Shown here: in pieces, positions 6,797 to 15,371 of the stretch
Position numbering within the stretch: position 1 is the stretch's first letter
How the letters are laid out: every line of letters begins with the position of its first letter
DNA from: Georgenia_B sunbinii
GTDB lineage: Bacteria > Actinomycetota > Actinomycetes > Actinomycetales > Actinomycetaceae
Length of the DNA stretch: 64,000 nt
Direction: 5' to 3' (one strand)
NCBI RefSeq assembly: GCF_036421855.1
Contig: NZ_JAZGOK010000008.1
Position numbers and translations under genes: made by a program
Notes under the pieces: model-generated
Databases searched by the model: none
The model's input: the letters and a program-made list of their open reading frames with translations, nothing else
Told to the model about the DNA's origin: nothing

Positions 6797-9795
6797 TGCG
6801 GATCCACCGACTGGGCATCGAGGCCATCGGCCCCTTCCCCGACCGCCACGACGTCGACCTCGACGAGCTCTCCGCGGGCGGGCTGTTCCTCCTCGAGGGA
6901 CCCACCGGCGCCGGCAAGTCCACCCTCATCGACGCCATCACCTATGGCCTCTACGGGACCCTGGGCAGCCCGCAGGTCGACGAGCGGCTGCCCTCGGCGC
7001 ACGCGCCGGACCGCGAGCCGGTCATCGAGGTGGTGTTCTCCACCGGCGCCGGCATCTTCCGGGTGCGCCGCACCCCGCCGTACGACCGGCCCAAACGCCG
7101 CGGCGAGGGCACCACCAGGCAGAACGCCACCGCCCGGCTGTGGCGGCTCGCCGACCTCGACGACGCCGCGGGCGAGCCACTGTCCGGCGGCGCCCAGGAG
7201 GTCGGCACCGAGGTCCGGCAGATCCTCGGGATCGACCGGGTGCAGTTCAGCCAGACCGTCGTGCTGCCGCAGGGCCGGTTCGCCACCTTCTTGCGGGCCA
7301 AGCCCGAGGAGCGCGCCCAGGTGCTGCAGGACGTCTTCGGCACCGCCGTCTACCAGCGGCTGCAGGCCCAGCTGGCGGAGATGGCGCGCGCGGCCAAGGG
7401 CACGCTGGAGTCGGCGCGGCAGGACATCACCTCGGCGGTCGCCACCTTCCGGGGGCTGCTCGCCGAGGACGACGACGCCGTCGCGGGGCTGACCGAGGCG
7501 GCGCAGGCCCTCGACCACGAGACCCTGGAGCAGGTCACCGCGAACATCGTCACCGGACTGGGCACCGCCAGCACCGCGGCGGAAGCGGCGCAGCTGCGCG
7601 CAGCAACCGCCGAGCGCGACGCCCAGCACGCCTGGGACGCCCAGCGCGAGCTCGACCAGCTGCTCGTGCGCCGGCGCGCGCTCCTCGTCCGGCAGGCAGA
7701 GCTCGCCGAGCGGGAACCGGCGGTGAGCGCGCAACGGGCCCGGCTGGCCGCCGGCCGGCGAGCAGCAGGTGCCGCGGGGTCGCTGCGCAGCCACGTCGCG
7801 ACCACGGGCACCGCGACGAGCACCGAGGAGACCCTCGCCCGGCTCTGCGCCGAGATCGAGGACGGCCCCGACGCCGACCTCGCCGGCACCGACCTCGGCG
7901 CCCTCACCACTCTCGCCACCGAGCTCACCGGCGAGAAGGGCGCACTGAGCGACCCGCTACGGCTGGAGGCGGGCCTCGCCGCGCGGGCGGCGGCGCTCGC
8001 TGCGGACGAGGCCGCCGTGGCGGCGGACCGCGTCGCGCTCACCGGCCAGGACGAGGCCATCGCCGCCCGGCCGGCGCAGCGCGAGGTCCTCGAGGCCGCG
8101 CTCGCCGAGCTGCGGCGCACCTCGACGCCGGTCGCGGCCGCGGAGCTGCTGGCCGCCGAGCGCCGCAAGGTGCTCGAGGCCGCCCGGCGCGCCGAGGCCC
8201 ACGCGGCCGAGCTGGCGACGGCCGAGCACGATGTCGCCCAGGCCCAGCTCGCCGTGACCGGCGCGTGGGCGCACGAGCAGGCGGTCCGGCGGCGGTGGAT
8301 CAACGGCATGGCCGGCAACCTCGCGGCCGAGCTCACCGCCGACGAGCCGTGCCCGGTGTGCGGCAGCACCGAGCACCCCGACCCGACCACCGAGTCACCC
8401 GACCACGCCGCGATCGAGGACGTCGAGGCCGCCACCGGCGCCCGGCAGCGGGCCGACACCCGGCTCGTCGAGGCCGACGGCGCACGGATCCGGGCCGCCG
8501 AGCGGCTCACCGCCCAGCGGCAGGCCGCCGGCCACGTCACGCTGCCCGACGCCGAGGCCACGGTCGCGGCGGCCGACGCAGACGTCACGGCTGCCCGAGA
8601 AACCGCCACCCGCCTCACCCGCGACGAGGCCGCGCTGACCGCCTTCGACGCCGAGACCGCGGCGCTGAAGGAGCAGCGGGCGCTGGCCGAGCAGGCGGTC
8701 GCCACCGCGGCCGAACGGCTCCGCGGCGCGACCGAGCAGCTGGACGCCGACCGTGGGCGGTGCCGCGAGGCCGCCGGCGGGGCGGAGTCGGTGGCGGCCC
8801 GCGTCACGCGGCTCGAGGCACGGGTCGCCGTCGTCGACGCGCTCGCCGGTGCCCGTCGCCACCACGACGACGCCGTCCGGCGGCTCACCGAGGCCACCGC
8901 GGCGCTCGACGAGGCACTGGCGGAGGCCGGCTTCGCGGACGCGGCGAGCGCCCGTGCGGCGCAGCTTGCCGCGTCCGAGCTCGCTGCGCTGGAGAGCGAG
9001 CTCGAGGCGTACGACGCCGAGGTCGCCGGCGTGCGCAGCGGCCTCGCCGATGCCGCGCTGGCCGCGCTCACCGGCGACGAGGTCGCTGACGTCGCGGCGG
9101 CCCAGCAGCGCCACGCCGAGCACCGCAGTGCGCTCGCCGCCGCCAACCGGACGGCCGCCACCGCGGCGACCAGCCTCGACCGGTGCGAGCGTGCCCGGCA
9201 GGCGCTGCTCGCGGTCCTCACCCAGCACCGTCAGGCGGCCGCCGCCGCCGCCCCGGTGCTACGGATGGCCGAGCTCGCCACCGGCGGCGAGGGCAACACC
9301 CGGGCGACCACGCTGGCCACCTTCGTGCTGCTGCGCCGGTTCGAGGACGTCGTCGCTGCCGCCAACGACCGGCTCGCGGTGATCTCCGGCGGGCGCTTCG
9401 CGCTGCTGCGCAAGGACAGCCGCGAGGGGCGGGCCCGGCGCACCGGCCTCGGGCTCGAGGTCCGCGACCACCGCACCGAGACCAACCGTGACCCCCACAC
9501 GCTCTCCGGCGGCGAGACCTTCTACGTCTCGCTGTGCCTGGCGCTCGGCCTCGCCGACGTCGTCACCAGCGAGGCCGGCGGCATCACGCTCGACACGCTG
9601 TTCATCGACGAGGGCTTCGGCTCGCTCGACCCGCACACCCTCGACGGGGTGCTCGGCGAGCTGAGCCGGCTGCAGGCCGGCGGCAGGTCGGTGGGCATCG
9701 TCAGCCACGTGAGCGAGCTCAAGGACCGCATCGCCGAACGGATCGAGGTCTCCCGGCTGCCGTCGGGCGCCTCGACCCTCACCGTGCGGGCCTGA
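6796..9795 (+). CDS. sbcC: Exonuclease SbcCD, SMC-like ATPase subunit SbcC
   Basis: A 999-residue Rad50-type ATPase. The N-terminal half-ATPase contains Walker A (LEGPTGAGKSTLIDAITYGLYG region). Two long alanine/glutamate-rich coiled coils flank the zinc hook CPVCGSTEHPDP at about residue 518, where two SbcC molecules dimerise. The C-terminal half-ATPase carries the ABC signature LSGGETFYVSLCLALGLAD and Walker B with the following D-loop (LDTLFIDEGFGSLDP). The length and hook are normal for actinobacterial SbcC. It works with SbcD, encoded immediately upstream, and is the last gene of this two-gene operon; the next gene is convergent. Confidence 0.96.
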   Translation: MRIHRLGIEAIGPFPDRHDVDLDELSAGGLFLLEGPTGAGKSTLIDAITYGLYGTLGSPQVDERLPSAHAPDREPVIEVVFSTGAGIFRVRRTPPYDRPKRRGEGTTRQNATARLWRLADLDDAAGEPLSGGAQEVGTEVRQILGIDRVQFSQTVVLPQGRFATFLRAKPEERAQVLQDVFGTAVYQRLQAQLAEMARAAKGTLESARQDITSAVATFRGLLAEDDDAVAGLTEAAQALDHETLEQVTANIVTGLGTASTAAEAAQLRAATAERDAQHAWDAQRELDQLLVRRRALLVRQAELAEREPAVSAQRARLAAGRRAAGAAGSLRSHVATTGTATSTEETLARLCAEIEDGPDADLAGTDLGALTTLATELTGEKGALSDPLRLEAGLAARAAALAADEAAVAADRVALTGQDEAIAARPAQREVLEAALAELRRTSTPVAAAELLAAERRKVLEAARRAEAHAAELATAEHDVAQAQLAVTGAWAHEQAVRRRWINGMAGNLAAELTADEPCPVCGSTEHPDPTTESPDHAAIEDVEAATGARQRADTRLVEADGARIRAAERLTAQRQAAGHVTLPDAEATVAAADADVTAARETATRLTRDEAALTAFDAETAALKEQRALAEQAVATAAERLRGATEQLDADRGRCREAAGGAESVAARVTRLEARVAVVDALAGARRHHDDAVRRLTEATAALDEALAEAGFADAASARAAQLAASELAALESELEAYDAEVAGVRSGLADAALAALTGDEVADVAAAQQRHAEHRSALAAANRTAATAATSLDRCERARQALLAVLTQHRQAAAAAAPVLRMAELATGGEGNTRATTLATFVLLRRFEDVVAAANDRLAVISGGRFALLRKDSREGRARRTGLGLEVRDHRTETNRDPHTLSGGETFYVSLCLALGLADVVTSEAGGITLDTLFIDEGFGSLDPHTLDGVLGELSRLQAGGRSVGIVSHVSELKDRIAERIEVSRLPSGASTLTVRA

Positions 9796-9838
9796 CCGTG
9801 CCGGACCGAACGTACGGCCCCCTAGAGCGCCGGTGCGG

Positions 9839-10294
9839 CTAGCGGGTGGGAGCCGTGCGCAACGCGGCGCGCACCTTCTCGGTGCCGGGCGCCGGCCACA
9901 CCGCGGCGCCCGCGATGACGGTGGGCACGACCTCGTACCCGTCGTTCATCTCACGGACGAACGTCGCCGCTGCCGGGTCCTGCCAGATGTCGACCCACAG
10001 CACCCCGGACTCCCCCCGCAGCCCCGACCGCAGCCGTTCACAGCTCTCGCAGCCGGGCCGCCAGTAGGCGACGAGCAGGCCTTCCGCGCGGGCCCGCTGC
10101 TGCGCATCGGCGTGGCTGATGCTCCGCGGCGCCCTCAGCGGGGCCAGGAACACCCCCGCTCCGAGAAGGCCGGCCCCGGCGAGGACACCGGCGAACGCGT
10201 AGCCGTCCGGCGCCAACCACCCCACCACGGCAGCTGCTGCGCCAGCGAGGACCAGGGTGCGCCACCACCGCGAAAACCACTCGACCGCCCCCAT
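9839..10294 (-). CDS. Membrane-anchored glutaredoxin/mycoredoxin-like protein
   Basis: A 151-residue protein with two N-terminal hydrophobic segments (about residues 13-29 and 33-52) and a cytoplasmic thioredoxin-fold domain. The redox motif is WRPGCESCERL with Cys82-x-x-Cys85, followed by the cis-proline segment EVVPTVIAG. The domain resembles actinobacterial glutaredoxin-like proteins and mycoredoxins, which reduce mixed disulfides; the membrane anchor suggests substrates at the inner face of the membrane. It lies downstream of the FAD reductase on the same strand, 66 bp apart, so the reductase could be a functional partner, but this is inference. An inverted repeat includes its start codon. 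Confidence 0.75.
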   Translation of the reverse strand: MGAVEWFSRWWRTLVLAGAAAAVVGWLAPDGYAFAGVLAGAGLLGAGVFLAPLRAPRSISHADAQQRARAEGLLVAYWRPGCESCERLRSGLRGESGVLWVDIWQDPAAATFVREMNDGYEVVPTVIAGAAVWPAPGTEKVRAALRTAPTR

Positions 10295-10327
10295 AGCGGA
10301 TGATCATTGCGCAGCGCTGCCGCTATG
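10292..10327 (-). promoter_or_regulatory. Inverted repeat covering the start codon of the glutaredoxin-like gene
   Basis: CATAGCGG (10292-10299) and CCGCTATG (10320-10327) are a perfect 8-bp inverted pair with 20 nt between. On the minus strand the 3' arm ends with the ATG of the 10294 gene, so a folded transcript would bury the start codon. It also lies immediately downstream of the FAD reductase and could instead be part of its terminator. Confidence 0.45.
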
Positions 10328-10360
10328 TCTACGTCTGGCGCGTCCCGATGACGTCGCGCG

Positions 10361-11563
10361 CTACAGGCCGGTGAGCGCGATGTCCTCGTCGGCCAGCCTG
10401 GTCGGCGGGATCCGGCGCCCGAGGAGCGTCCGCAGGTCGTCGTTGACGTCCCAAATGTTGACATTCATCGCGGCGGTCAACGTCCCCTCCCGGTGCCAGA
10501 ACGCGAGGAACTCCCCGCTGCTGAGCGAGCCGCGCAGCGTGACGTCGTCCTGCCCGCCGCCGTGGCCGACGTACTCCATGCCGAGCTCGTACTGGTCGGT
10601 GAAGAAGTACGGCTGCCAGTCGTAGCCGGCGTCCTCGCCGAGGATGACCCGCGCGGCGAGGGCACCCTGGCGGATCGCGTTGTCCCAGTGCTCCACCCGC
10701 AACCGGCGACCGAGCGCGAGGTTGTGGGCCTCGGCGATGTCGCCGACGGCGAGCACCGCCGGGTCGCTGCTGCGCAGGTGCTCGTCGACGAGCACGCCGG
10801 TACCCACCGGCAGCCCGGCGTCCCGCGCCAGCGCGACGTTCGGCGCCGCGCCGATCCCCACGACGACGACGTCGGCCGGGATCGTGCCGCCAGCGGCGAC
10901 GACGCCGGTCACCCGGCCGCCGGCGCCCTCGAGCGCGGTCACCGTGGTCGAGGTCCGCAGGTCGACCCCGTGGTCGCGGTGCAGCTGCGCGAAGTGGCCG
11001 GCGACGACCGGGCCGAGGATCCGCTGCAGCGGCAGCTCGTCCGTCTCGAGCACCGTGACGTCCAGGCCCGCGAGCCGCGCCGCCGCCGCCACCTCGAGCC
11101 CGATCCAGCCGCCACCGACGAGCACCATCCGGCCTCCGGCGGCGATCGCCGTCCTGATCGCGTCGCTGTCGGGCAGCCGCCGCAGCGTGAGCACGCCGTC
11201 GAGGTCGGCGCCGGGGACCGGCAGCGCCCGCGGCTCGGAGCCGGTGGCGAGCACGAGGTGGGTGTAGCCGAGCCGCGCGCCGCTGGTGAGCACCACCTCG
11301 TGGGCCTCGCGGTCGATCACCCGGGCGGCGTCGTCGAGGTGCGTGGTGATGTCGTGCTCGTCGTACCAGGCGACCGGGTGGACGACGGCGAACGGGGCGT
11401 TGCCCTGGAGGTAGTCCTTCGACAACTGCGGGCGCTCGTAGGGGGCGATGCCCTCGTCACCGACGAGAGTGACGGGCGCGTCGTAACCCCCCGCCCGCAG
11501 CTGCTCGACGACCTTCGCGCCGGCCAGCCCCGCGCCGACGACAACCGTGCCTTGGTGGCTCAT
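10361..11563 (-). CDS. FAD-dependent NAD(P)H oxidoreductase, ferredoxin/rubredoxin reductase type
   Basis: A 400-residue two-dinucleotide-binding-domain flavoprotein. The FAD site is TVVVGAGLAGAKVVEQL at the N-terminus (GxGxxG), APYERPQLSKDYLQG is the conserved ferredoxin-reductase motif, the NAD(P) site is MVLVGGGWIGLEVAAAA (GxGxxG), and the second FAD motif is DPAVLAVGDIAE. The arrangement matches BphA4/putidaredoxin-reductase-like enzymes that pass electrons from NADH to a small redox carrier. No ferredoxin or oxygenase gene is adjacent, so the electron acceptor is unknown; the neighbouring glutaredoxin-like protein is one candidate. The gene starts 23 bp after the stop of the upstream MRIYLPAT gene, so they are probably one transcript. 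Confidence 0.88.
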   Translation of the reverse strand: MSHQGTVVVGAGLAGAKVVEQLRAGGYDAPVTLVGDEGIAPYERPQLSKDYLQGNAPFAVVHPVAWYDEHDITTHLDDAARVIDREAHEVVLTSGARLGYTHLVLATGSEPRALPVPGADLDGVLTLRRLPDSDAIRTAIAAGGRMVLVGGGWIGLEVAAAARLAGLDVTVLETDELPLQRILGPVVAGHFAQLHRDHGVDLRTSTTVTALEGAGGRVTGVVAAGGTIPADVVVVGIGAAPNVALARDAGLPVGTGVLVDEHLRSSDPAVLAVGDIAEAHNLALGRRLRVEHWDNAIRQGALAARVILGEDAGYDWQPYFFTDQYELGMEYVGHGGGQDDVTLRGSLSSGEFLAFWHREGTLTAAMNVNIWDVNDDLRTLLGRRIPPTRLADEDIALTGL

Positions 11564-11586
11564 GACGGTCCTCAGCTCTGTCGTGG

Positions 11587-12096
11587 CTACGACCCGGTGG
11601 GTGACGCCGCGGCGGCTGCCGCGAGGTCGGTGACGAGTGACTCACGCTCGGTGACGTCGTGCCACAGCAGGTCGCGTTCGGCGGCACGGTCGAGAGCGTC
11701 GTCGGAGGCGATCGCGGCGGCAACGTCGGCGGCGGCGTCGTCCTCGTCGACGTGGATGCTGGCGACGTCGCGCCACGGCACGGTGGCACGGACGTCGACC
11801 GCGCTGGGCAGCCGGTCGTCACCGGGCTGCCACGGGCGCCGCAACCGTGGGACGTCGACGTCCTCCTCGGCGACGTCGACGGCGACGACCACCCGGCGGG
11901 CCGCCGCGCCGGGTGCCGACCGCAGCAGCACGACGCTCTCGTCGGCCGCGGCGAGCAGGGCTGAGTCGGCCAGGCCGTCGTCGTCCTCCTCGGGCAGCGC
12001 CCGGCGCAGCGCCGGCGTGACGGTGTGCCCGGCACGTGGCGCGAGCCCCTCGGGGTGGCGCAGGTCCTCGCTGGTGGCCGGCAGGTAGATCCGCAT
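11587..12096 (-). CDS. MRIYLPAT-type protein (DUF6912-like), function unknown
   Basis: A 169-residue acidic protein. It starts MRIYLPATSEDLRHPEG, the hallmark N-terminus of a conserved actinobacterial family of unknown function. The middle has the alternating hydrophobic strand VVVAVDVAEEDVD and the C-terminus is helical and alanine rich. No catalytic motif is recognised. Start ATG 12096 is preferred because homology begins there and the open frame further upstream is proline/arginine-rich shadow sequence. It lies between the CpaE-like ATPase gene and the FAD reductase, all on the minus strand. Confidence 0.7.
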   Translation of the reverse strand: MRIYLPATSEDLRHPEGLAPRAGHTVTPALRRALPEEDDDGLADSALLAAADESVVLLRSAPGAAARRVVVAVDVAEEDVDVPRLRRPWQPGDDRLPSAVDVRATVPWRDVASIHVDEDDAAADVAAAIASDDALDRAAERDLLWHDVTERESLVTDLAAAAAASPTGS

Positions 12097-12139
12097 GTGC
12101 CCAGTGTCGCCCACCATCACCCGCCGGTCACGCCTTTGC

Positions 12140-13462
12140 TCAGGCCCGGCCGGCGCGGCCGAGCCGGGCGAGCCGTCGGGTGCGGCGCGCCACCGGCCGA
12201 TCGGCCACCCGGGCGGCGAGCTCACGCACGGCGTCGCGGGCCGGTGACGCCGGCGCGGCGACCGCCAGGGTGACCCCACGAAGCACCGCGCGGTCGAAGG
12301 CGGGACGGTCGTCGGGGACGAGGACGGCGTCGGTCACCCCGGCGAACCGGGCGAGGGACTCGACCACCGCCTGCTCCGCGCCGGCGCCGGCCGCTGAGCT
12401 GCGCACCCGGTTGACGACCACCAGCCGGCGCGCGGTGGCGCTGGTGACGCCGGCATCCGCGAGCTCCTGCAGCGCCAGCACCAGCCGGTGCATCCCCACC
12501 GGCTCCCCCGCGCCGACGACGAGCACGACGTCGGCCGCTGCGAGCGCGGCCAACGTCGCCTGGTGGCGCCGCGGCGCGAACGCGGACTCGAAGCCGCCCG
12601 GGGCGTCCTCGATCCCGGCCGCGACGTCGACCACCGTCCATGCCGCCGCCTCCCGGGCCCGTTCCCACACCACGTCGAGCGCGGCGGTGGGCAGCTCACG
12701 CCAGCGGTCGGCGCGGGTGAGGCCGGTGAGCAGCCGGACGCCGTCGGCCACCGTCACGCACAGCCCGGCGAACGCGGTGGCGTCCAGCCGTCCGCTGCCG
12801 GCCAGCCGCGCCGCCGCGGCGATCCCGGCGGTCTCGTCGAGCAGCCCGAGCACCTGGGCCACGCTCGGCGCCTCGGTGTCGGCGTCGATGAGCAGCGCCG
12901 GGCCGGTCGTCGCGAGCTCGTGCACCAGGTCCACCGCGACGGAGGTGCGCCCCGGGGACCCGCGCGGCCCCCACACCACGACCAGCCGGCCTGGTGGCGC
13001 GGTGGCGGGAGCTGCTGGCACGGCGCCGGCGTCCGGTTCACCCGCCTCCGTCACCTCGGGCGTCGGGCGCGCACCGGGCGACGGGACGACCGGCGCGCCG
13101 TCGGCGTGCTCGACCGTCGCGGCGACGTCCCGGACTGCGGCAGCCCACTGCGCCGGGTCGCCGGCGGCGTCGAGCACCGCCGCTGCCCCCAGCCCCAGGC
13201 ACCTGGGCTCGTCCTCGGCCGCCGCGACGAGCACGGTCCGGACGCCGGCGCCGGCGAGCCGGGTGACCACCGTGCGGTCGAGGCCCGCGTGGTCCGCCGA
13301 CACCACCGCAACGCCGCCGAGCCCCGCGAGCCCGGCGGCGAGCACCTCGGCGACGTCCGCGCACCGCCTCACGACCCGTGTCCCGGTCCCCGCGGCGTCA
13401 AGGTGCCCGACGAGCTCTGCCTCCGCGGCGCCGCGGACGGCGACGAGTACCCCGGTGGTCAC
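12140..13462 (-). CDS. CpaE/MinD-like P-loop ATPase (septum-site or pilus-type)
   Basis: A 440-residue protein beginning at GTG 13462, which overlaps the SAF gene stop by 4 nt (GTGA). Residues 1-120 form a receiver-like domain without obvious phospho-acceptor conservation, followed by a proline/alanine linker and a MinD/ParA-like domain. The P-loop is deviant: VVVWGPRGSPGRTSVAV (about residues 162-177) where MinD has KGGxGKT. LLIDADTEAPSVAQVLGL matches the switch region. Such ATPases localise septum or Flp-pilus machinery. Coupling to a CpaB/SAF-domain gene suggests a Tad/Flp-type role, but no pilin, CpaF or TadB/C gene follows, so this may be a stand-alone actinobacterial pair. Confidence 0.75.
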   Translation of the reverse strand: MTTGVLVAVRGAAEAELVGHLDAAGTGTRVVRRCADVAEVLAAGLAGLGGVAVVSADHAGLDRTVVTRLAGAGVRTVLVAAAEDEPRCLGLGAAAVLDAAGDPAQWAAAVRDVAATVEHADGAPVVPSPGARPTPEVTEAGEPDAGAVPAAPATAPPGRLVVVWGPRGSPGRTSVAVDLVHELATTGPALLIDADTEAPSVAQVLGLLDETAGIAAAARLAGSGRLDATAFAGLCVTVADGVRLLTGLTRADRWRELPTAALDVVWERAREAAAWTVVDVAAGIEDAPGGFESAFAPRRHQATLAALAAADVVLVVGAGEPVGMHRLVLALQELADAGVTSATARRLVVVNRVRSSAAGAGAEQAVVESLARFAGVTDAVLVPDDRPAFDRAVLRGVTLAVAAPASPARDAVRELAARVADRPVARRTRRLARLGRAGRA

Positions 13463-14103
13463 GGCCCGCCGCCCGGGACCGGCACGACGACGATCGTGCC
13501 GGTCCCGCTGACGGCGGCCAGCACTGCGGGCAGGTCCTCCTGCGGCACGAGCACCTGCGCGGCCGAGCCGCCGGAGCCGGCGAAGATCGAGTCGGCCTCG
13601 GCGAGGCCAGCGACGACGAGACCGCCGGCGAGCAGGTGCGGCTCGGTCGGTGCGGCGACCTCCCCGCTGACCGCGGAGGGCGGCGGCGGGGTCAGCCACA
13701 GGTCGACGACCGCTCCCTTGACGACGCCACCGGTGGCCCGTCCCAGCTCGACGACGACCGGGCGCACGTCGACGTCCTGGGGCCGGCCGAGCGCGGCCGC
13801 CGGGACGAGCTCACCGGGGCCGACGACCCGGGTGACGACGGCGCCGTCGGGCAGCCCCGCCTCGACCGGCAGGTAGCTCTCGAGCCCGTCGGGACGGACC
13901 GCGGCCGCCCGCAGGTCGGCGGCCGACACGACGTCGCCCGGGGTCAGCGCGGTGTCGGTGATGTAGACGTCCACCGTCTGCGCGGCGCGGGACACCGTCC
14001 AGCTGCCGAGCACGACGGCGGCGGCGACCAGCAGCACACCCACTCCCAGTCGCGGGTCGCGCCAGCTCGGGCGCCCGATCCGCGGGACCTCGTCGTCGGC
14101 CAT
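13459..14103 (-). CDS. SAF-domain membrane protein, CpaB/RcpC-like
   Basis: A 214-residue protein with one N-terminal membrane segment (about residues 18-36, GVGVLLVAAAVVLGSWTVS) and an extracytoplasmic SAF domain (about residues 45-110) containing the typical GDVVSAADL and LPDGAVVTRVV segments. CpaB/RcpC proteins stabilise Flp-pilus secretin complexes in Gram-negatives; in actinobacteria SAF proteins occur next to a CpaE-like ATPase, as here with a 4-nt GTGA overlap. It is divergent from the BldC-like gene, with a 134-bp intergenic region that contains an inverted repeat. Confidence 0.78.
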   Translation of the reverse strand: MADDEVPRIGRPSWRDPRLGVGVLLVAAAVVLGSWTVSRAAQTVDVYITDTALTPGDVVSAADLRAAAVRPDGLESYLPVEAGLPDGAVVTRVVGPGELVPAAALGRPQDVDVRPVVVELGRATGGVVKGAVVDLWLTPPPPSAVSGEVAAPTEPHLLAGGLVVAGLAEADSIFAGSGGSAAQVLVPQEDLPAVLAAVSGTGTIVVVPVPGGGP

Positions 14104-14183
14104 CGGCCTCCCCCGTCCTCACCTGCGCCCATGGTGCCGTGACCGAGCCGCGCGCGGGTAGGTTTTCCCCAACCGGCGTCGTC

Positions 14184-14206
14184 CACAGGGCGGCGGTGTC
14201 CCTGTG
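14184..14206. promoter_or_regulatory. Inverted repeat between the SAF gene and the BldC-like gene
   Basis: CACAGGG (14184-14190) and CCCTGTG (14200-14206) are perfect inverted 7-bp arms with a 9-nt centre, about 32 bp before the regulator start. A dyad in this position could be an operator for either divergent gene. No experimental match is claimed. Confidence 0.4.
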
Positions 14207-14237
14207 CGGACCCGAGGTCGGGTGAGAGACTGTGGAC

Positions 14238-14444
14238 ATGTCGCGCTTCCTCACCCTCGCCGATGTCGCCGAGGAGCTGGCCGTGTCGGTCACCCAGGCG
14301 CGGTCGCTGGTGCGCTCCGGCGAGCTGCCCGCCATCCAGGTCGGTGGCCGAGGAGTGTGGCGTGTCGAGACGGCGGTGCTCGAGGAGTACATCCAGCGGC
14401 AGTACGAGCGCACCCGCGCCGGCATCTCCCGCGATTCCCCCTGA
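14238..14444 (+). CDS. BldC-like small HTH regulator (excisionase/MerR-type DNA-binding domain)
   Basis: From ATG 14238 the protein is 68 residues and consists almost only of a winged-helix MerR/excisionase-type DNA-binding domain: FLTLADVAEELAVSVTQARS is the HTH, and LPAIQVGGRGVWRV the wing. It has no effector-binding domain. Size and layout match Streptomyces BldC, which binds DNA direct repeats as head-to-tail multimers; orthology is inferred. GTG 14232 is an alternative start, but a GAGACT box 6 nt before the ATG favours 14238. Ten-bp direct repeats upstream of the LysM gene 1 kb away are possible targets. The gene is followed directly by an 18-bp repeat array. Confidence 0.85.
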   Translation: MSRFLTLADVAEELAVSVTQARSLVRSGELPAIQVGGRGVWRVETAVLEEYIQRQYERTRAGISRDSP

Positions 14445-14450
14445 CCCACC

Positions 14451-14622
14451 CCCACCAGCCTCGTCACCCACAGCAGCCTCGTCACCCACAGCAGACTTGT
14501 CACCCACAGCAGACTTGTCACCGAGAGCAGGATTACCAGCGACAGCAGACTTGTCACCGACAGCAGGATTGTCAGCGACAGCAGGGTTGTCAGCAGCCGC
14601 GGCCGTTGACAATCCCGCTCTC
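14451..14622. repeat. 18-bp repeat array 1 (eight direct units plus one inverted unit)
   Basis: Eight contiguous 18-bp units occupy 14451-14594. Typical units are CACAGCAGACTTGTCACC (14487, 14505), GACAGCAGACTTGTCACC (14541) and GACAGCAGGATTGTCAGC (14559); the first is degenerate. After a 10-nt spacer an inverted unit, GTTGACAATCCCGCTCTC (14605-14622), faces them. Positions 9-10 of the unit are the variable part (CC, AC, GA, GG). The array fills the gap between the convergent BldC-like gene and the 14710 gene, starting 6 bp after the stop codon. The same family occurs near 34.2, 39.1 and 61.0 kb. Confidence 0.9.
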
Positions 14623-14635
14623 ACGGCCGGGGCGG

Positions 14636-14692
14636 GGCGGGGCGCGGTCTGGTGGGCGGGGCGCGGTCTGGTGGGCGGGGCGCGGTCGGCTG
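14636..14692. repeat. 19-bp G-rich tandem repeat, three units
   Basis: GGCGGGGCGCGGTCTGGTG occurs at 14636-14654 and identically at 14655-14673, followed by a third copy with 16 of 19 positions retained (14674-14692). It lies directly beside array 1 and ends 17 bp before the stop of the minus-strand gene at 14710. The strongly G-rich plus strand contrasts with the lower-GC array next to it. Confidence 0.85.
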
Positions 14693-14709
14693 GGGGGCGT
14701 GGTTTCGGC

Positions 14710-15273
14710 TCACAGGGTCTGGACGGCGACCACGTGGCCCAGCACCACGGAGACCACGGCCGCGTCCCGCCCCGGTGACCGCACCGCGTCACCCCTGACC
14801 GGCAGCACGCCGCCGGCGTCGTCCACCCGCAGGTCGATGTGGTCAGCGGCGACCCGCACGAGCCAGCCCCGGTAGTCGCCGTGCTCGGTCCGCACGAGCA
14901 CCGCCGTCCCCTCGCGCGCGACCGCCCGCAGCACGTGGGTCAGGCGCAACCGACGCTCCGCGACCGATGCTGCCGGCGCCACCTCGCCCAGCGGCCACGC
15001 GGCCACCACCGAGTGGAGCGGGACGAGGGCCCGCCGCCCGCCGTCAGCCAGGAGCAGCCACTGCGGGGCTGCGTCGAGGACCTCGCCCTGGACCAACGAG
15101 CCGCCGACGAGCCGCACCGACAGCGCCCGGCCCAGCCGCGCGCGCAGCCGGTCGGCGATGCCGGAGGTCGCCATCTCGGCCTCCGTGAGGTCGATCAGCT
15201 CATCCTCGAGGCCGGCGCGGGCGGCCGCGTCGAACTGGCCCGCCAGGTCTGAGAAGAGCGCCTCCCACCGCAC
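14710..15273 (-). CDS. Conserved actinobacterial protein of unknown function
   Basis: A 187-residue protein from GTG 15273 (VRWEALFSDLAGQFDA). The first 60 residues are helical and acidic (LEDELIDLTEAEMATSG); the rest consists of repeated short beta strands, for example SVRLVGGSLVQGEVLDAAPQ and GTAVLVRTEHGDYRGWLVRV, suggesting two SH3/Sm-like barrels. No catalytic motif, signal peptide or membrane segment is seen. Proteins of this layout are common in actinobacteria beside BldC-like and LysM genes. It is divergent from the LysM gene, sharing a 153-bp promoter region with four 10-bp direct repeats. Function unknown. Confidence 0.7.
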   Translation of the reverse strand: MRWEALFSDLAGQFDAAARAGLEDELIDLTEAEMATSGIADRLRARLGRALSVRLVGGSLVQGEVLDAAPQWLLLADGGRRALVPLHSVVAAWPLGEVAPAASVAERRLRLTHVLRAVAREGTAVLVRTEHGDYRGWLVRVAADHIDLRVDDAGGVLPVRGDAVRSPGRDAAVVSVVLGHVVAVQTL

Positions 15274-15371
15274 CCCGCCACGGTACTGCTCCCTCGCTCC
15301 GCAGCGCGGCGGTTCGTCCACAGTCCTCACACCACCGCTCGACACAGCGTCGCAGCTGCCGTAGACAAGAG

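Noticed and set aside
6756..9089. A 777-residue open frame overlapping sbcC in another frame
   Set aside because: Arg/Pro-rich translation with no domains; sbcC in the adjacent frame shows all family motifs.
14451..14622. CRISPR array
   Set aside because: Units are 18 bp and directly contiguous, with no unique spacers of constant length and no cas genes anywhere in the window.
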